Origin: a virus
Length of the DNA stretch: 61,434 bases
Reading direction: 5' to 3' (one strand)
IMG/VR virus record: IMGVR_UViG_3300035170_000023
Location: 1 to 61,434 of that record
The notes under the pieces were generated by a model that saw only the letters and a list, made by a program, of their open reading frames with translations, searched no databases and was not told the DNA's origin. Positions 32,379 through 39,502 of this stretch are shown here, one piece after another. Numbering within the stretch: the first letter of the stretch is position 1; each line of letters starts with the position of its first letter. The translations under genes and the position numbers were made by a program.

Positions 32379-32721
32379 GAAGTGAATACACAACGGACAC
32401 TACAGAAGCGGAAGATCTCTAAGGTTTGATGTAACTCGCAAATAAGATTCACAGACTCGTTAAGCTGAATAAGAAGCACAGTGTGATTGATACACAAAGA
32501 GATACAGCAAAAATAGAGATCTTCCGGGTCAGTGTAGTGTGGAGTTGATATTGAGAAGTACCAGGTAGACCAAGAGTTAGATTATAGAGTGATTCACTAA
32601 ATACAGTAATACAGTAAAAATGGTTAGTTACGTATTAAAGGATGGAGCTAGATTGATCTTCCTAGAGGCCTATACATCGAATGGCTACCCATGCAGTGTA
32701 GTAGTGTAGTAGGATTAACTC
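32379..32721. other. AT-rich intergenic region, candidate replication origin
   Basis: A 343-base gap with no supported gene, strikingly AT-rich compared with the rest of the genome. It holds a 13-base inverted repeat (CGGAAGATCTCTA at 32409-32421, complement at 32514-32526), tandem TACAGTAA (32602-32617 region) and repeated GTGTAGTA near 32697-32710. It lies directly after the primase-helicase gene. These are the usual marks of an origin with a melting region, but origin activity is inference. It may also hold the promoter for the terminase-small-like gene. Confidence 0.55.
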
Positions 32722-33438
32722 GTGGCCCAGCAACAGGTACGGACGAAGCGCACTCGAAGTGGCATGGCGAAGGGTCGAGACCTTGCGGTTGAGCGCCTGG
32801 TCTTCATGCACGGGGGAGTTGAAAATGTAAGGGTTGCTGAAGTTGATGGGGAGATTGGTATACCGGAACCTCCCACAGTGGGAGATGATGTTCCTCACTG
32901 CTTAGGAGGTTCGGACTTCAACCCGTGCCGCGCGTCCGCTGGGAAAGGGACGCTTCACCCGGGTTTTGGCAAATGCGCCCGCCATGAGCGCGGGGTTGAG
33001 AAGGCAGCGGGAGCGTGGATGATGGCGCACTTCATAGCGAATGTACTTGACATCTCGCCGTGGGAAGCATTGCTTCTCGCGGTGAGGCGCGCGGCTACGT
33101 GGGCCGCCTTCTATGAGAAGAAGATCGGTGAGGTGGATGAGGGCAATGACGATTCGCTCCGTCCAGGCGGCAGCCACTACGACTGGGTCTTAGCGCTCGA
33201 GCGTACCACTGAGAAGATGGCCAGGTTTAGCAAGATGGCAGTGGACGCAGGCGTTGCGCAGATGCTAGTCTCAAGGGCAAGGGCAGAGGGAGAACTGATC
33301 GCCCGAGCGTTGAACGCAGCGCTGGGCGTTGTGGATCTGTCGCCTGAGCAGGAGGCGCTCATGCGTGGCGCGCTACGCAAGGAACTCTTGGCTCTTGAGA
33401 CTGCCACCATCATTGACGGCGAGCTCACAGGAGCCTAG
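32722..33438 (+). CDS. Putative terminase small subunit (238 aa)
   Basis: A GTG start after GTAGTAGGATTAACTC. The N-terminus is basic (VRTKRTRSGMAKGR). The centre has a CRASAGKGTLHPGFGKCARH Cys/His pattern common in actinophage terminase small subunits, followed by helical GAWMMAHFIANVLDISPWEA and a long helical C-terminus ending SPEQEALMRGALRKELLALE. The function would be recognition of packaging DNA. It lies 6 kb from the large subunit, which is unusual, and the family call is by resemblance only. Confidence 0.6.
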   Translation: MAQQQVRTKRTRSGMAKGRDLAVERLVFMHGGVENVRVAEVDGEIGIPEPPTVGDDVPHCLGGSDFNPCRASAGKGTLHPGFGKCARHERGVEKAAGAWMMAHFIANVLDISPWEALLLAVRRAATWAAFYEKKIGEVDEGNDDSLRPGGSHYDWVLALERTTEKMARFSKMAVDAGVAQMLVSRARAEGELIARALNAALGVVDLSPEQEALMRGALRKELLALETATIIDGELTGA

Positions 33439-33574
33439 GTGTCTACATTGGACAGTGCTCTGCGGCGGGACGGGAGACAAGTGCGTGGGCGGGCTGGAGG
33501 GTAACTCAGCCAACCGTAATTTGGGGCACTCTACCTCTTGTTGATCTTGAAAAAAATTTTGTCCCAGGATCCGT

Positions 33575-33603
33575 TCCACAACGAAGAGAACTCCTGGTAC
33601 CTT
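33575..33603 (+). promoter_or_regulatory. Promoter for the small-gene/ThyX unit
   Basis: -35 TCCACA, a 17-base spacer ending TGG, -10 TACCTT (extended -10). The transcript would carry the leader GAACGACCGAACGAAGGGAC before GTG 33644. The 205-base gap before it also holds an A/T run at 33550-33560. Confidence 0.6.
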
Positions 33604-33643
33604 GATGTTAAGACCGACGAACGACCGAACGAAGGGACAGACC

Positions 33644-34282
33644 GTGAACGGAAACCCCATCCTCGCCGTCGCCATCGCGACCGCACGTGAGTTCAAGGAC
33701 GATGTCTCCACCGCCGTCCTCGCTGAGCTGATGTCAACCGCTGGGAAGACCTACACCGAGGAGGAGGTTCGCAACGCAGTCGTCGGGTACATCAACCGTC
33801 AGCGCATCGCTGGTCGGCACAGCGTCCTCAGCTACGAGCGAACCGGTAAGACCGTCTCGTACGTGGGCATGAAGCGCGGTCCCAGGCCGAAGCCGAAGGT
33901 TGACCCCGCGCAACCGCCGCTGCCCGATCCTACTGCCGAACTCGCGCACACAGCCGCCCCCGTAACCGCCCCCGTAACCGCTGGGCCAGATGATGACGTC
34001 ATCGACTTCGACGCGATGACGATCGAGGAGAACGCGCGAGCCAAGGCCGCGCGTGTTCACCGAGGCCGCGAGGCGCAGCTCGTCACCAACAAGCTTCAGC
34101 GAATCCAGCGCAACCTCTACGACGCCGTGCAGGAGCTTCGGACGATGACGGAAGAGATCATCGTTTGGAGGAAGAAGGCCAGCGCCTACGACAAGCTGTC
34201 GCTTCAGTTCCGCGGCTACAGCACTCCTCATCGCGCGGATGACATCGACGATGACGACGAACACACATACGACGGACAGTAA
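33644..34282 (+). CDS. Hypothetical helical protein (212 aa)
   Basis: Not recognised. The N-terminal 70 residues (LAELMSTAGKTYTEEEVRNA...SVLSYERTGKTVSYVG) look like a compact DNA-binding-type fold; a Pro/Ala-rich linker with APVTAPVTA follows, then a coiled coil (TNKLQRIQRNLYDAVQELRT) and an acidic DDIDDDDE tail. GTG 33644 is set by CGAACGAAGGGACAGACC, the rightward version of the leader motif. It is first in a run of small genes ending with ThyX. Confidence 0.7.
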   Translation: MNGNPILAVAIATAREFKDDVSTAVLAELMSTAGKTYTEEEVRNAVVGYINRQRIAGRHSVLSYERTGKTVSYVGMKRGPRPKPKVDPAQPPLPDPTAELAHTAAPVTAPVTAGPDDDVIDFDAMTIEENARAKAARVHRGREAQLVTNKLQRIQRNLYDAVQELRTMTEEIIVWRKKASAYDKLSLQFRGYSTPHRADDIDDDDEHTYDGQ

Positions 34283-34298
34283 CGAAGGAGTGAAGATC

Positions 34299-34349
34299 AT
34301 GTCACGTAAGCGCATCATCTCTGTGCTCGCCACGGAGGCAACCGAATGA
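34299..34349 (+). CDS. Tiny peptide gene (16 aa), possible translational coupler
   Basis: The frame encodes MSRKRIISVLATEATE. Its ATG follows AACGAAGGAGTGAAGATC, one of the best ribosome-binding sites in the region, and its stop overlaps the next ATG (ATGA), whose own upstream sequence is weaker. It probably serves to deliver ribosomes to the next gene, or is a remnant; a peptide function is possible but unsupported. Confidence 0.45.
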   Translation: MSRKRIISVLATEATE

Positions 34350-34543
34350 GCACGTATCGGGAGGTCGAGTTGCGCTGCGATGGCGTGCCGAATGACCCGT
34401 TCGGCTGCAATGCCTCGGTCTTCGCTCACACCGCCTTCGCCGCCCGCCGGGACGCCCGCGAGGAAGGCTGGCGCGTTGGCTTGAAGGGCGGCCGGGACTT
34501 CTGTCCGAAGCACAAGGACACCGAATGGAGGCCCACGCCGTGA
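34346..34543 (+). CDS. Small zinc-finger-like protein (65 aa)
   Basis: ELRCDGVPNDPFGCNASVFA gives two cysteines and GRDFCPKHKDTEW gives CxxxH-type ligands, so a single zinc site (C, C, C, H) is likely. Similar small proteins are common in actinophage early regions. It starts at an ATGA overlap with the 16-aa frame. Function unknown. Confidence 0.65.
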   Translation: MSTYREVELRCDGVPNDPFGCNASVFAHTAFAARRDAREEGWRVGLKGGRDFCPKHKDTEWRPTP

Positions 34544-34571
34544 CCACTCCCGAATCTCGTATGGAGAAGTG

Positions 34572-34853
34572 ATGATGTCATTCAAGATCGCCCACAAGAC
34601 GCTGGGCGGACACGTGCACGTTGCGATCTGGTCGTCCGAGTTCGGCGTGCACACCACGCACGGCAAGAACGGCGACGTGATCTTTCGGCAGGTGGAGTGG
34701 GAGTACTTCCGTCAAGCGATGGAGGCTTACGAGAAGAGCAACCCAGCGTATGTCGTGACGTTCGTCGACGAGACACCCTTCGACGAGCAGAAGGCGCGTG
34801 ACACGGCGACGTACCACATACTCGACGATCACATGGAAGGAAACAGCAGGTGA
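34572..34853 (+). CDS. Hypothetical protein (93 aa)
   Basis: Not recognised. A mixed alpha/beta protein (KIAHKTLGGHVHVAIWSSEF, then a helical WEYFRQAMEAYEKSNP and a C-terminal EQKARDTATYHILDDH). The ATG at 34572 follows TATGGAGAAGTG; the two further in-frame ATG/GTG codons next to it make the exact start uncertain by one codon. The end overlaps the next GTG (GTGA). Confidence 0.65.
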   Translation: MMSFKIAHKTLGGHVHVAIWSSEFGVHTTHGKNGDVIFRQVEWEYFRQAMEAYEKSNPAYVVTFVDETPFDEQKARDTATYHILDDHMEGNSR

Positions 34854-35335
34854 CACACGCGATGCGCAGTAACATCGACCGCGAGATCGCTCGGCTCGAG
34901 GCCAAGCGTGACAACCTCATGCTTCTGCCGGAGCGTGACGAGTACGAATTCGGCGCGGCCATCCGCGCAGTGCTCAGGCCGCGGTATGTCGAGAAGGATC
35001 TCACGTTCGTGTTCCTCAAGGTGAGTGTGGTTCCCAGTGGCTACACCAGCCTCTCGGAGGATGACCCACGGCGTGAGGTACGCTGGTACACCACGGCACA
35101 GCTGGGTCGTGACACGGCAATCGCGCGGCACTACTCGTGGGACGTACTCATGACACGCATCGCCGGCGACTACGAGGTGGTGTCCTGGGAGCAGCTCGTT
35201 TCCAAGTTACCACACGCATCAACGGGCATCGGCCCGAACACGGAGATCGACGGCGTGAACGTGATGCAAGCCGTGTCCTTCTTCAAATCATATGCGCCGA
35301 AGGGAGCGTCTGGTGACACACCCCACATCTTCTGA
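34850..35335 (+). CDS. Hypothetical protein (161 aa)
   Basis: Not recognised. It starts with GTG in a GTGA overlap. The N-terminal helix (RSNIDREIARLEAKRDNLML) is coiled-coil-like; the middle is beta-rich (LTFVFLKVSVVPSGYTSL), followed by TAIARHYSWDVLMTRIAGDY. Highly charged and soluble. Its only context is the small-gene run leading to ThyX. Confidence 0.65.
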   Translation: MTHAMRSNIDREIARLEAKRDNLMLLPERDEYEFGAAIRAVLRPRYVEKDLTFVFLKVSVVPSGYTSLSEDDPRREVRWYTTAQLGRDTAIARHYSWDVLMTRIAGDYEVVSWEQLVSKLPHASTGIGPNTEIDGVNVMQAVSFFKSYAPKGASGDTPHIF

Positions 35336-35348
35336 CGAGGAGGATCCC

Positions 35349-35510
35349 ATGAAGGCCGTCGCTGCGGCCATGGACCTCGTCCGGGTACTCGCTGAGGCCA
35401 CGTCCGGCTACTACACCACCCTCGTCGCGGCGGGTGTCCCAGCGGAGCCTGCCGGTCGCATGACCGAGGAGTTTCATCACAAGCTGATAAGCGTGCTGAA
35501 GCTGTCATGA
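35349..35510 (+). CDS. Small hypothetical protein (53 aa)
   Basis: The frame begins MKAVAAAMDLVRVLAEATSG and ends MTEEFHHKLISVLKLS, a short amphipathic helical protein of a kind frequent in actinophages. ATG 35349 follows TGACGAGGAGGATCCC, a strong Shine-Dalgarno; earlier in-frame starts overlap the preceding gene. The stop overlaps the ThyX ATG (ATGA). Function unknown. Confidence 0.7.
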   Translation: MKAVAAAMDLVRVLAEATSGYYTTLVAAGVPAEPAGRMTEEFHHKLISVLKLS

Positions 35511-36175
35511 TCGTCGAGCTGATCGCATTCACGCAGAGCCCGTCGTACGGCTCGATGGAGCGTGCGGGCTACGTGCGACACGACAACTGGGTGGCCGCAG
35601 CCGACGAGATCGCCGAGTTCGCTGGGCGGCTTTGCTACCAGTCGTGGGCGCGGCCCAACCCAGATACCGCGCACAACGCCGGGTACCTGGCCAACATCAT
35701 CGATCACGAGCACTTCTCCGTCCTCGAGCACGCGAGTGCGACGTTCTACGTCGCCGACGTATCACGGTCGTTGAGTCACGAGCTGGTGCGGCACCGGCAC
35801 CTCTCGTTCAGTCAGGTGTCCCAGCGGTACGTGGACGAGTCTGCTGCGATCGCGATCGTGCCGCCGGCACTCAACACTTATGCGGGCGCGAGTGTCGTGG
35901 GTGACGTGATGAACAGGGCACTCGTCGCGTATGAGAAGCTAGTTGCGGAACTCCTGGTCGGCGGTGTCTCGCGGAAAGAGGCGCGACAAGCAGCGCGTGC
36001 TGTGCTGCCCAACGCAACCGAGACGAAGTTCGTCGTCACCGGCAATATGCGGGCGTGGCGTGACGTCATCGCGAAGCGCATCAGTCCGACGGCGGATGCT
36101 GAGATCCGGCAGCTCGCGGACGAACTCCTCGCACGTCTCCGAACGATCGCGCCCAACACGTTCCAGGACATGTGA
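35507..36175 (+). CDS. thyX: Flavin-dependent thymidylate synthase ThyX
   Basis: Makes dTMP from dUMP with FAD, NADPH and methylene-tetrahydrofolate. The ThyX signature RHRHLSFSQVSQRY (RHRxxSxxxxSxR) is intact, and the N-terminal LIAFTQSPSYGSMERAGY and EHFSVLEHASATFYV strands fit. The 222-residue length is normal. It begins at an ATGA overlap. Together with the dCMP deaminase it gives a complete dCMP-to-dTMP route, which makes a second thymidylate synthase redundant and supports a different job for the ThyA-like enzyme at 26972. Confidence 0.95.
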   Translation: MIVELIAFTQSPSYGSMERAGYVRHDNWVAAADEIAEFAGRLCYQSWARPNPDTAHNAGYLANIIDHEHFSVLEHASATFYVADVSRSLSHELVRHRHLSFSQVSQRYVDESAAIAIVPPALNTYAGASVVGDVMNRALVAYEKLVAELLVGGVSRKEARQAARAVLPNATETKFVVTGNMRAWRDVIAKRISPTADAEIRQLADELLARLRTIAPNTFQDM

Positions 36176-36195
36176 GCGGCGATCACACCACTTAG

Positions 36196-36225
36196 TTGAC
36201 GACTTAAGAAGGATCTTGGTACCGT
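36196..36225 (+). promoter_or_regulatory. Extended -10 promoter with leaderless start
   Basis: -35 TTGACG, an 18-base spacer ending TGG, -10 TACCGT. Only six bases separate the -10 from ATG 36232, so transcription should begin at the start codon itself. It opens the lysis/late-early unit after ThyX. Confidence 0.75.
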
Positions 36226-36231
36226 AGTCGT

Positions 36232-36480
36232 ATGAGAGGTTTGGTCGCGGCGTACGGTACGACGTACAGGTGGATGCTTGGGCAGCGCGTCCTACGCTAC
36301 GGCTGGGTCGCGCTGCTCGCTGCTAGCGGAGCCTGGGGTCTGGCCCCGGGTACCCCATTGATGCGAACTCTCAGGGAGGTACGGCGTGCAAGTCTCGGAG
36401 TCGAAGCCGGCGTTTCCGTGGATCTTACACGACCACGTCGGCAAGACCACGTTGTGCCGGTACTGCTTCGGGTACCGTGA
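36232..36480 (+). CDS. Possible leaderless short gene (82 aa)
   Basis: The frame begins MRGLVAAYGTTYRWMLGQRV and has a hydrophobic YGWVALLAASGAWGLAP segment. The ATG falls at the predicted transcription start of a good promoter, the main support. It overlaps the next gene by 95 bases, and its last third looks like out-of-frame sequence, so it may simply be a leader or a decayed gene. No family recognised. Confidence 0.35.
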   Translation: MRGLVAAYGTTYRWMLGQRVLRYGWVALLAASGAWGLAPGTPLMRTLREVRRASLGVEAGVSVDLTRPRRQDHVVPVLLRVP

Positions 36481-36628
36481 CGATCCGCGCCACCTCACTC
36501 CGCGGGTGACGCAGTTCTGTCAGTTCATGGTCACACCGGAGCTTCGATGTGAGATGGCGCGCGGGCATCACGGTAAGTGTAGCATCGTGACGCTGGGTAC
36601 AGCACTGAAGGAGCGAGTGCGAGTATGA
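36386..36628 (+). CDS. Hypothetical cysteine-rich protein (80 aa)
   Basis: A GTG start after TCTCAGGGAGGTACGGC, a strong Shine-Dalgarno. The product has TTLCRYCFGYRDD and TQFCQFMV, then LRCEMARGHHGKC, a set of four or five Cys plus His residues suggesting one zinc site. The stop overlaps the amidase ATG (ATGA), so it is co-translated with the endolysin. Function unknown. Confidence 0.65.
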   Translation: MQVSESKPAFPWILHDHVGKTTLCRYCFGYRDDPRHLTPRVTQFCQFMVTPELRCEMARGHHGKCSIVTLGTALKERVRV

Positions 36629-37554
36629 CCATAACCGATTACGGGCCCAACGCCGGTGTGTACTGGATCGAACCACCACTACCCAACAACGCGTGGCAGC
36701 CCGGTCGACGCGCGCCGATTCGACTTTCCGTCGTTCACACGACTGAGGGTCACGCCGGCGCGGACGCCGCTGAGATGGGACACACCATCGACGTCAACCG
36801 CACCGACGGGACGTCGACGCATGTGTTTCACGATAGTGACTCGTCGCCGCAGGAGGTGCTCCGCAAGGACACAGCGAACAGCGCGTTCTTTCACGGAAAT
36901 GCGCTGGGTATCCACCATGAGTTGTGCGGCACCGCACACTGGACCGCTGCCGACTGGGCGGGTTCGTACCAGCAAGCGATGCTTCGTCGCTGCGCGAAGG
37001 CGCAGGCCGATGACTGCATCACGTACAAACTCGAACCGCGGCGACTGTCCGTTGCTGAGGTGCGTCGTGCATACTACGGTCCGGCACCGTATCCCGCGGG
37101 AATCTGCGGGCACATCGACATCACACAAGCGTTTCCCGAGGATCAGGGCGACCACACCGACCCCGGGCCGAACTTTCCGTGGGATCAGTACATTAACATG
37201 GTGAAAGAGGAGATGAATGGCGTGAGTTCTGCAGATGTGATCGTTGGCGAGTCCCAGCTGTACGACGAGGCGGCAAATCGATCGACACCCACGGGGCGCA
37301 ACTTCGCCAACGACTTCTACGCGCTGGTGACGGCGTCGCTCACCGACGAGTTCAAGGCCATCACTGACACATTCACTGCGTTGAACGCGACACTCGCGGC
37401 GATGCAGACGACGATGGTGGCAATGCAGCAGACCCTCGCGGAGATTCAAGCTACACTGGCTGCGGGTGGCGGAGGCGCGACACCCGTCGTGCCAACCGCG
37501 GACGAGATCGCAACGGCCGTGGCCGACGAAGAGGCGAAAAGGATGGCTGAATGA
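36625..37554 (+). CDS. Endolysin, N-acetylmuramoyl-L-alanine amidase (Amidase_2)
   Basis: Cleaves the amide bond between muramic acid and the stem peptide. Residues 30-190 form the PGRP/Amidase_2 fold: LSVVHTTEGHAG supplies the first zinc His, GIHHELCG and GHIDITQAF the others, and DHTDPGPNFPW the conserved DPGxxFPW end. Residues about 200-309 lack a cell-wall-binding domain but form a long Thr/Ala/Met-rich coiled coil and a flexible acidic tail. No signal peptide, so a holin is needed; a candidate lies at 39280. It overlaps the genes on both sides by four bases. Confidence 0.9.
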   Translation: MTITDYGPNAGVYWIEPPLPNNAWQPGRRAPIRLSVVHTTEGHAGADAAEMGHTIDVNRTDGTSTHVFHDSDSSPQEVLRKDTANSAFFHGNALGIHHELCGTAHWTAADWAGSYQQAMLRRCAKAQADDCITYKLEPRRLSVAEVRRAYYGPAPYPAGICGHIDITQAFPEDQGDHTDPGPNFPWDQYINMVKEEMNGVSSADVIVGESQLYDEAANRSTPTGRNFANDFYALVTASLTDEFKAITDTFTALNATLAAMQTTMVAMQQTLAEIQATLAAGGGGATPVVPTADEIATAVADEEAKRMAE

Positions 37555-38714
37555 TGCAGATACGCGCGAGACTCATACTCGCCGTGACGATTGCCCTCGC
37601 CGTGCTGGCGGGGGCTTTCTTCATTACGCCGGGCGCGACCGGCACACATACCGCTAATTTGGCCGCGGTGGTCGCAGGTCGACACTGCGACATTACCATC
37701 CAAGATGATGGAACTGTCAGTGGCACGTGTGATCCGGTAGTGACGCCGACAGGTTCGCCGTCATCGACGCCCACAATAGTGCCGACTACGATACCGCCAA
37801 CCACGACGCCGCCGACGACTCCTCCGCCGACGGCCACGTCCACACCAACTCCAACTCCACCAATTTCGCCGACTCCCACTCCCACTCCCACACCGACTCC
37901 CACGCCTACGAGCGGAAATAACTGCATCGCAGCCCCGTCCTCGTGCGGCTTTCCGGATGCGACCAACACCGGTGTCAGCGGGACGCTGACCACAGTCACG
38001 GGTAACGTCACGCTGTCGACCGCAGCGGCCACTTACTCGGGCAAGGACGTGCACGGGTGCATCACGGTGACCGCGGCCAACGTCACGATCACCAACGTGC
38101 GGGTGCTGTGCACGAGTGCGACGTACGCGATCCTCAACAACTCAACCGGCCTCACGGTGTCGCACTCGACGATCTCATGCGGCAGCCGGGGCAACTCAGC
38201 GACCGGGCTGGGTGATCGCAGTTTCACAGCGATTGCACTGGATATCAGCGGATGTGAGAACGGCTTCGATGTCGACACGCAGGTGACGGTGAAGGACTCG
38301 TTTATCCACGGCTTATTCGACTCTGCGTCGGCGCACACCGATGGCGCGCAAGTCCAGGCCGCTGGTGGATCCGGCGCGAACATCTCGTTTGTCCACAACA
38401 CATGGTCAGTACCGGGAAGCACGACGAGCGGCATCATCGCCGACCACTGCGCGTGCACCGGATTGACCGTCACGGGCAACCTGTTCAGCGGCTACGTGGG
38501 TTCGCCGACCGGCCCGGCGTATGAGGTGTACTGTCCGCTGCCCGCGGACGCGCCCGGCCCGTCCAGCGGCGTCACAGTGACGAACAACCGCTTCGGCAAC
38601 CTCGGACCCAACCACACGTCGCCGTGGGGCTACGGGTCCAACTGCGACGCCTACGTGTGGTCGGGCAACGTCTTGGATGCGACCGGTGCGCCGCTGGCCC
38701 GTGCTGAGCCGTAG
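37551..38714 (+). CDS. Secreted right-handed beta-helix protein with Pro/Thr linker
   Basis: A signal peptide (MQIRARLILAVTIALAVLAG...) is followed by a Pro/Thr-rich, probably surface-spanning linker of about 50 residues (TPTPTPTPTPT repeats) and a 250-residue C-terminal domain with pectate-lyase-like repeats (VTITNVRVLCTSATYAIL, LTVSHSTISCGS, LTVTGNLFSG, VTVTNNRFGN). Such parallel beta-helices bind or cleave polysaccharides. Being exported by the infected cell, it may act on capsule or biofilm or shield the host, rather than be a virion part. The ATG overlaps the amidase stop. Confidence 0.72.
   Translation: MMQIRARLILAVTIALAVLAGAFFITPGATGTHTANLAAVVAGRHCDITIQDDGTVSGTCDPVVTPTGSPSSTPTIVPTTIPPTTTPPTTPPPTATSTPTPTPPISPTPTPTPTPTPTPTSGNNCIAAPSSCGFPDATNTGVSGTLTTVTGNVTLSTAAATYSGKDVHGCITVTAANVTITNVRVLCTSATYAILNNSTGLTVSHSTISCGSRGNSATGLGDRSFTAIALDISGCENGFDVDTQVTVKDSFIHGLFDSASAHTDGAQVQAAGGSGANISFVHNTWSVPGSTTSGIIADHCACTGLTVTGNLFSGYVGSPTGPAYEVYCPLPADAPGPSSGVTVTNNRFGNLGPNHTSPWGYGSNCDAYVWSGNVLDATGAPLARAEP
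37741..37912 (+). repeat. Low-complexity Pro/Thr-coding repeat
   Basis: Degenerate tandem ACTCCC/ACGCCG-type hexamers coding for Thr-Pro repeats in the beta-helix protein. The most regular part, five near-identical ACTCCC units, is at 37872-37907. Slippage here could vary linker length. Confidence 0.75.
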
Positions 38715-38754
38715 TAAGATCAGTATGAAGGATTACCTCGGAGAAGGGAAAGCT

Positions 38755-39198
38755 GTGACCAGATTCAAGCGCATTATCATCGCGTTAGCTGCGATGATCG
38801 GCCTGACGGGCGGCGTTGTCGCTGTCGCGGAAGTACCGGCGTTCGCCAGTTGGCACGGCACGTGCCCGTCGTACCACGACGGAGACATGTGCGCTTATGC
38901 CGCGACCGAAGGCGGTAGTTTCCAGTGGGTCTTTCCACAGGCCTCTTACACGCTCGGACAGTGCGTCGACCTGGTCGGCATTACCGGCGTGGACGACTGG
39001 ACGTCAGTCGAGATCAACTGGACTGACTACTACATATCGGCTTACGTGGATGCGGACTGCCCGTCCAATGAACTCGCATTGGACATCTTCGACATACCCG
39101 CTGGTGGAGCGTATTCCCGATACGATCTGAACTCGTACGCTGCGGGTCAGTACGACAACAACATATCTTCGTTCGTCGTGCGCTTACTACCCGCATAA
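38755..39198 (+). CDS. Secreted protein resembling peptidase inhibitor family I36
   Basis: A GTG start after GGAGAAGGGAAAGCT. The signal peptide is VTRFKRIIIALAAMIGL...AFA with an AxA cleavage site before SWHGTCPSYHD. The mature part (CPSYHDGDMCAYAATEGGSF, then QCVDLVGITGVDDW and a Tyr-rich end) resembles the I36 (Streptomyces metalloproteinase inhibitor-like) fold with paired cysteines. An exported inhibitor could protect phage or lysing cells from extracellular proteases. The resemblance is by pattern; the fold and target need testing. Confidence 0.6.
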   Translation: MTRFKRIIIALAAMIGLTGGVVAVAEVPAFASWHGTCPSYHDGDMCAYAATEGGSFQWVFPQASYTLGQCVDLVGITGVDDWTSVEINWTDYYISAYVDADCPSNELALDIFDIPAGGAYSRYDLNSYAAGQYDNNISSFVVRLLPA

Positions 39199-39222
39199 CT
39201 ACCGGCAATCTCATCGAAAAAT

Positions 39223-39249
39223 GAGGCTCCAGCACCCAGCTGGAGCCTC
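39223..39249 (+). terminator. Intrinsic terminator after the secreted proteins
   Basis: Ten-base arms GAGGCTCCAG and CTGGAGCCTC around a seven-base loop, followed by TTTCG. It lies 24 bases after the I36-like stop and closes that unit; A-rich flanks make it plausible on either strand. Confidence 0.85.
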
Positions 39250-39266
39250 TTTCGTGCCTAACCTGG

Positions 39267-39272
39267 TATGGT
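39267..39272 (+). promoter_or_regulatory. Extended -10 with leaderless start for the holin-like gene
   Basis: TATGGT preceded by TGG, directly after the terminator. Seven bases separate it from ATG 39280, which has no Shine-Dalgarno, so the mRNA should begin at or next to the start codon. Confidence 0.6.
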
Positions 39273-39279
39273 ATCAACC

Positions 39280-39495
39280 ATGACTCAGTCCACAACCTCG
39301 ACTAACATCGTACCACTGGATCTTGAGAAGCCGACCGTCGCGAAAGCGATCGTCGCGGGCGTCGGAGCGCTGACGACCGGCCTGACCACGGCGCTCGCAG
39401 ATGGCCATGTCACAGTGTGGGAGATCGTGCTCGCTGTTCTCTTCACGATTGGTACCGCTGCGGGCACATACGCCACCACCAACAAGCCAGCATAG
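39280..39495 (+). CDS. Putative holin (71 aa)
   Basis: A short protein with a Thr-rich N-terminus, a hydrophobic helix (AKAIVAGVGALTTGLTTALA), a DGHVT turn and a second helix (WEIVLAVLFTIGTAAGTYA). Two membrane crossings, a small size and a position between the amidase module and the terminase fit the holins of actinophages. ATG 39280 is favoured over 39268 because the latter is inside the -10. The holin would release the amidase into the wall. Confidence 0.68.
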   Translation: MTQSTTSTNIVPLDLEKPTVAKAIVAGVGALTTGLTTALADGHVTVWEIVLAVLFTIGTAAGTYATTNKPA

Positions 39496-39502
39496 GTGAT
39501 GC

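Noticed and set aside
32620-32709. Short rightward reading frame (29 residues, MVSYVLKDGARLIF...) in the AT-rich gap.
   Set aside because: No Shine-Dalgarno and no promoter at leaderless distance; it lies in repetitive AT-rich sequence and looks incidental.
34540-34572. Ten-codon GTG frame overlapping the 65-residue zinc-finger-like gene.
   Set aside because: Too short, no good ribosome site of its own; probably a chance overlap next to the real ATG at 34572.
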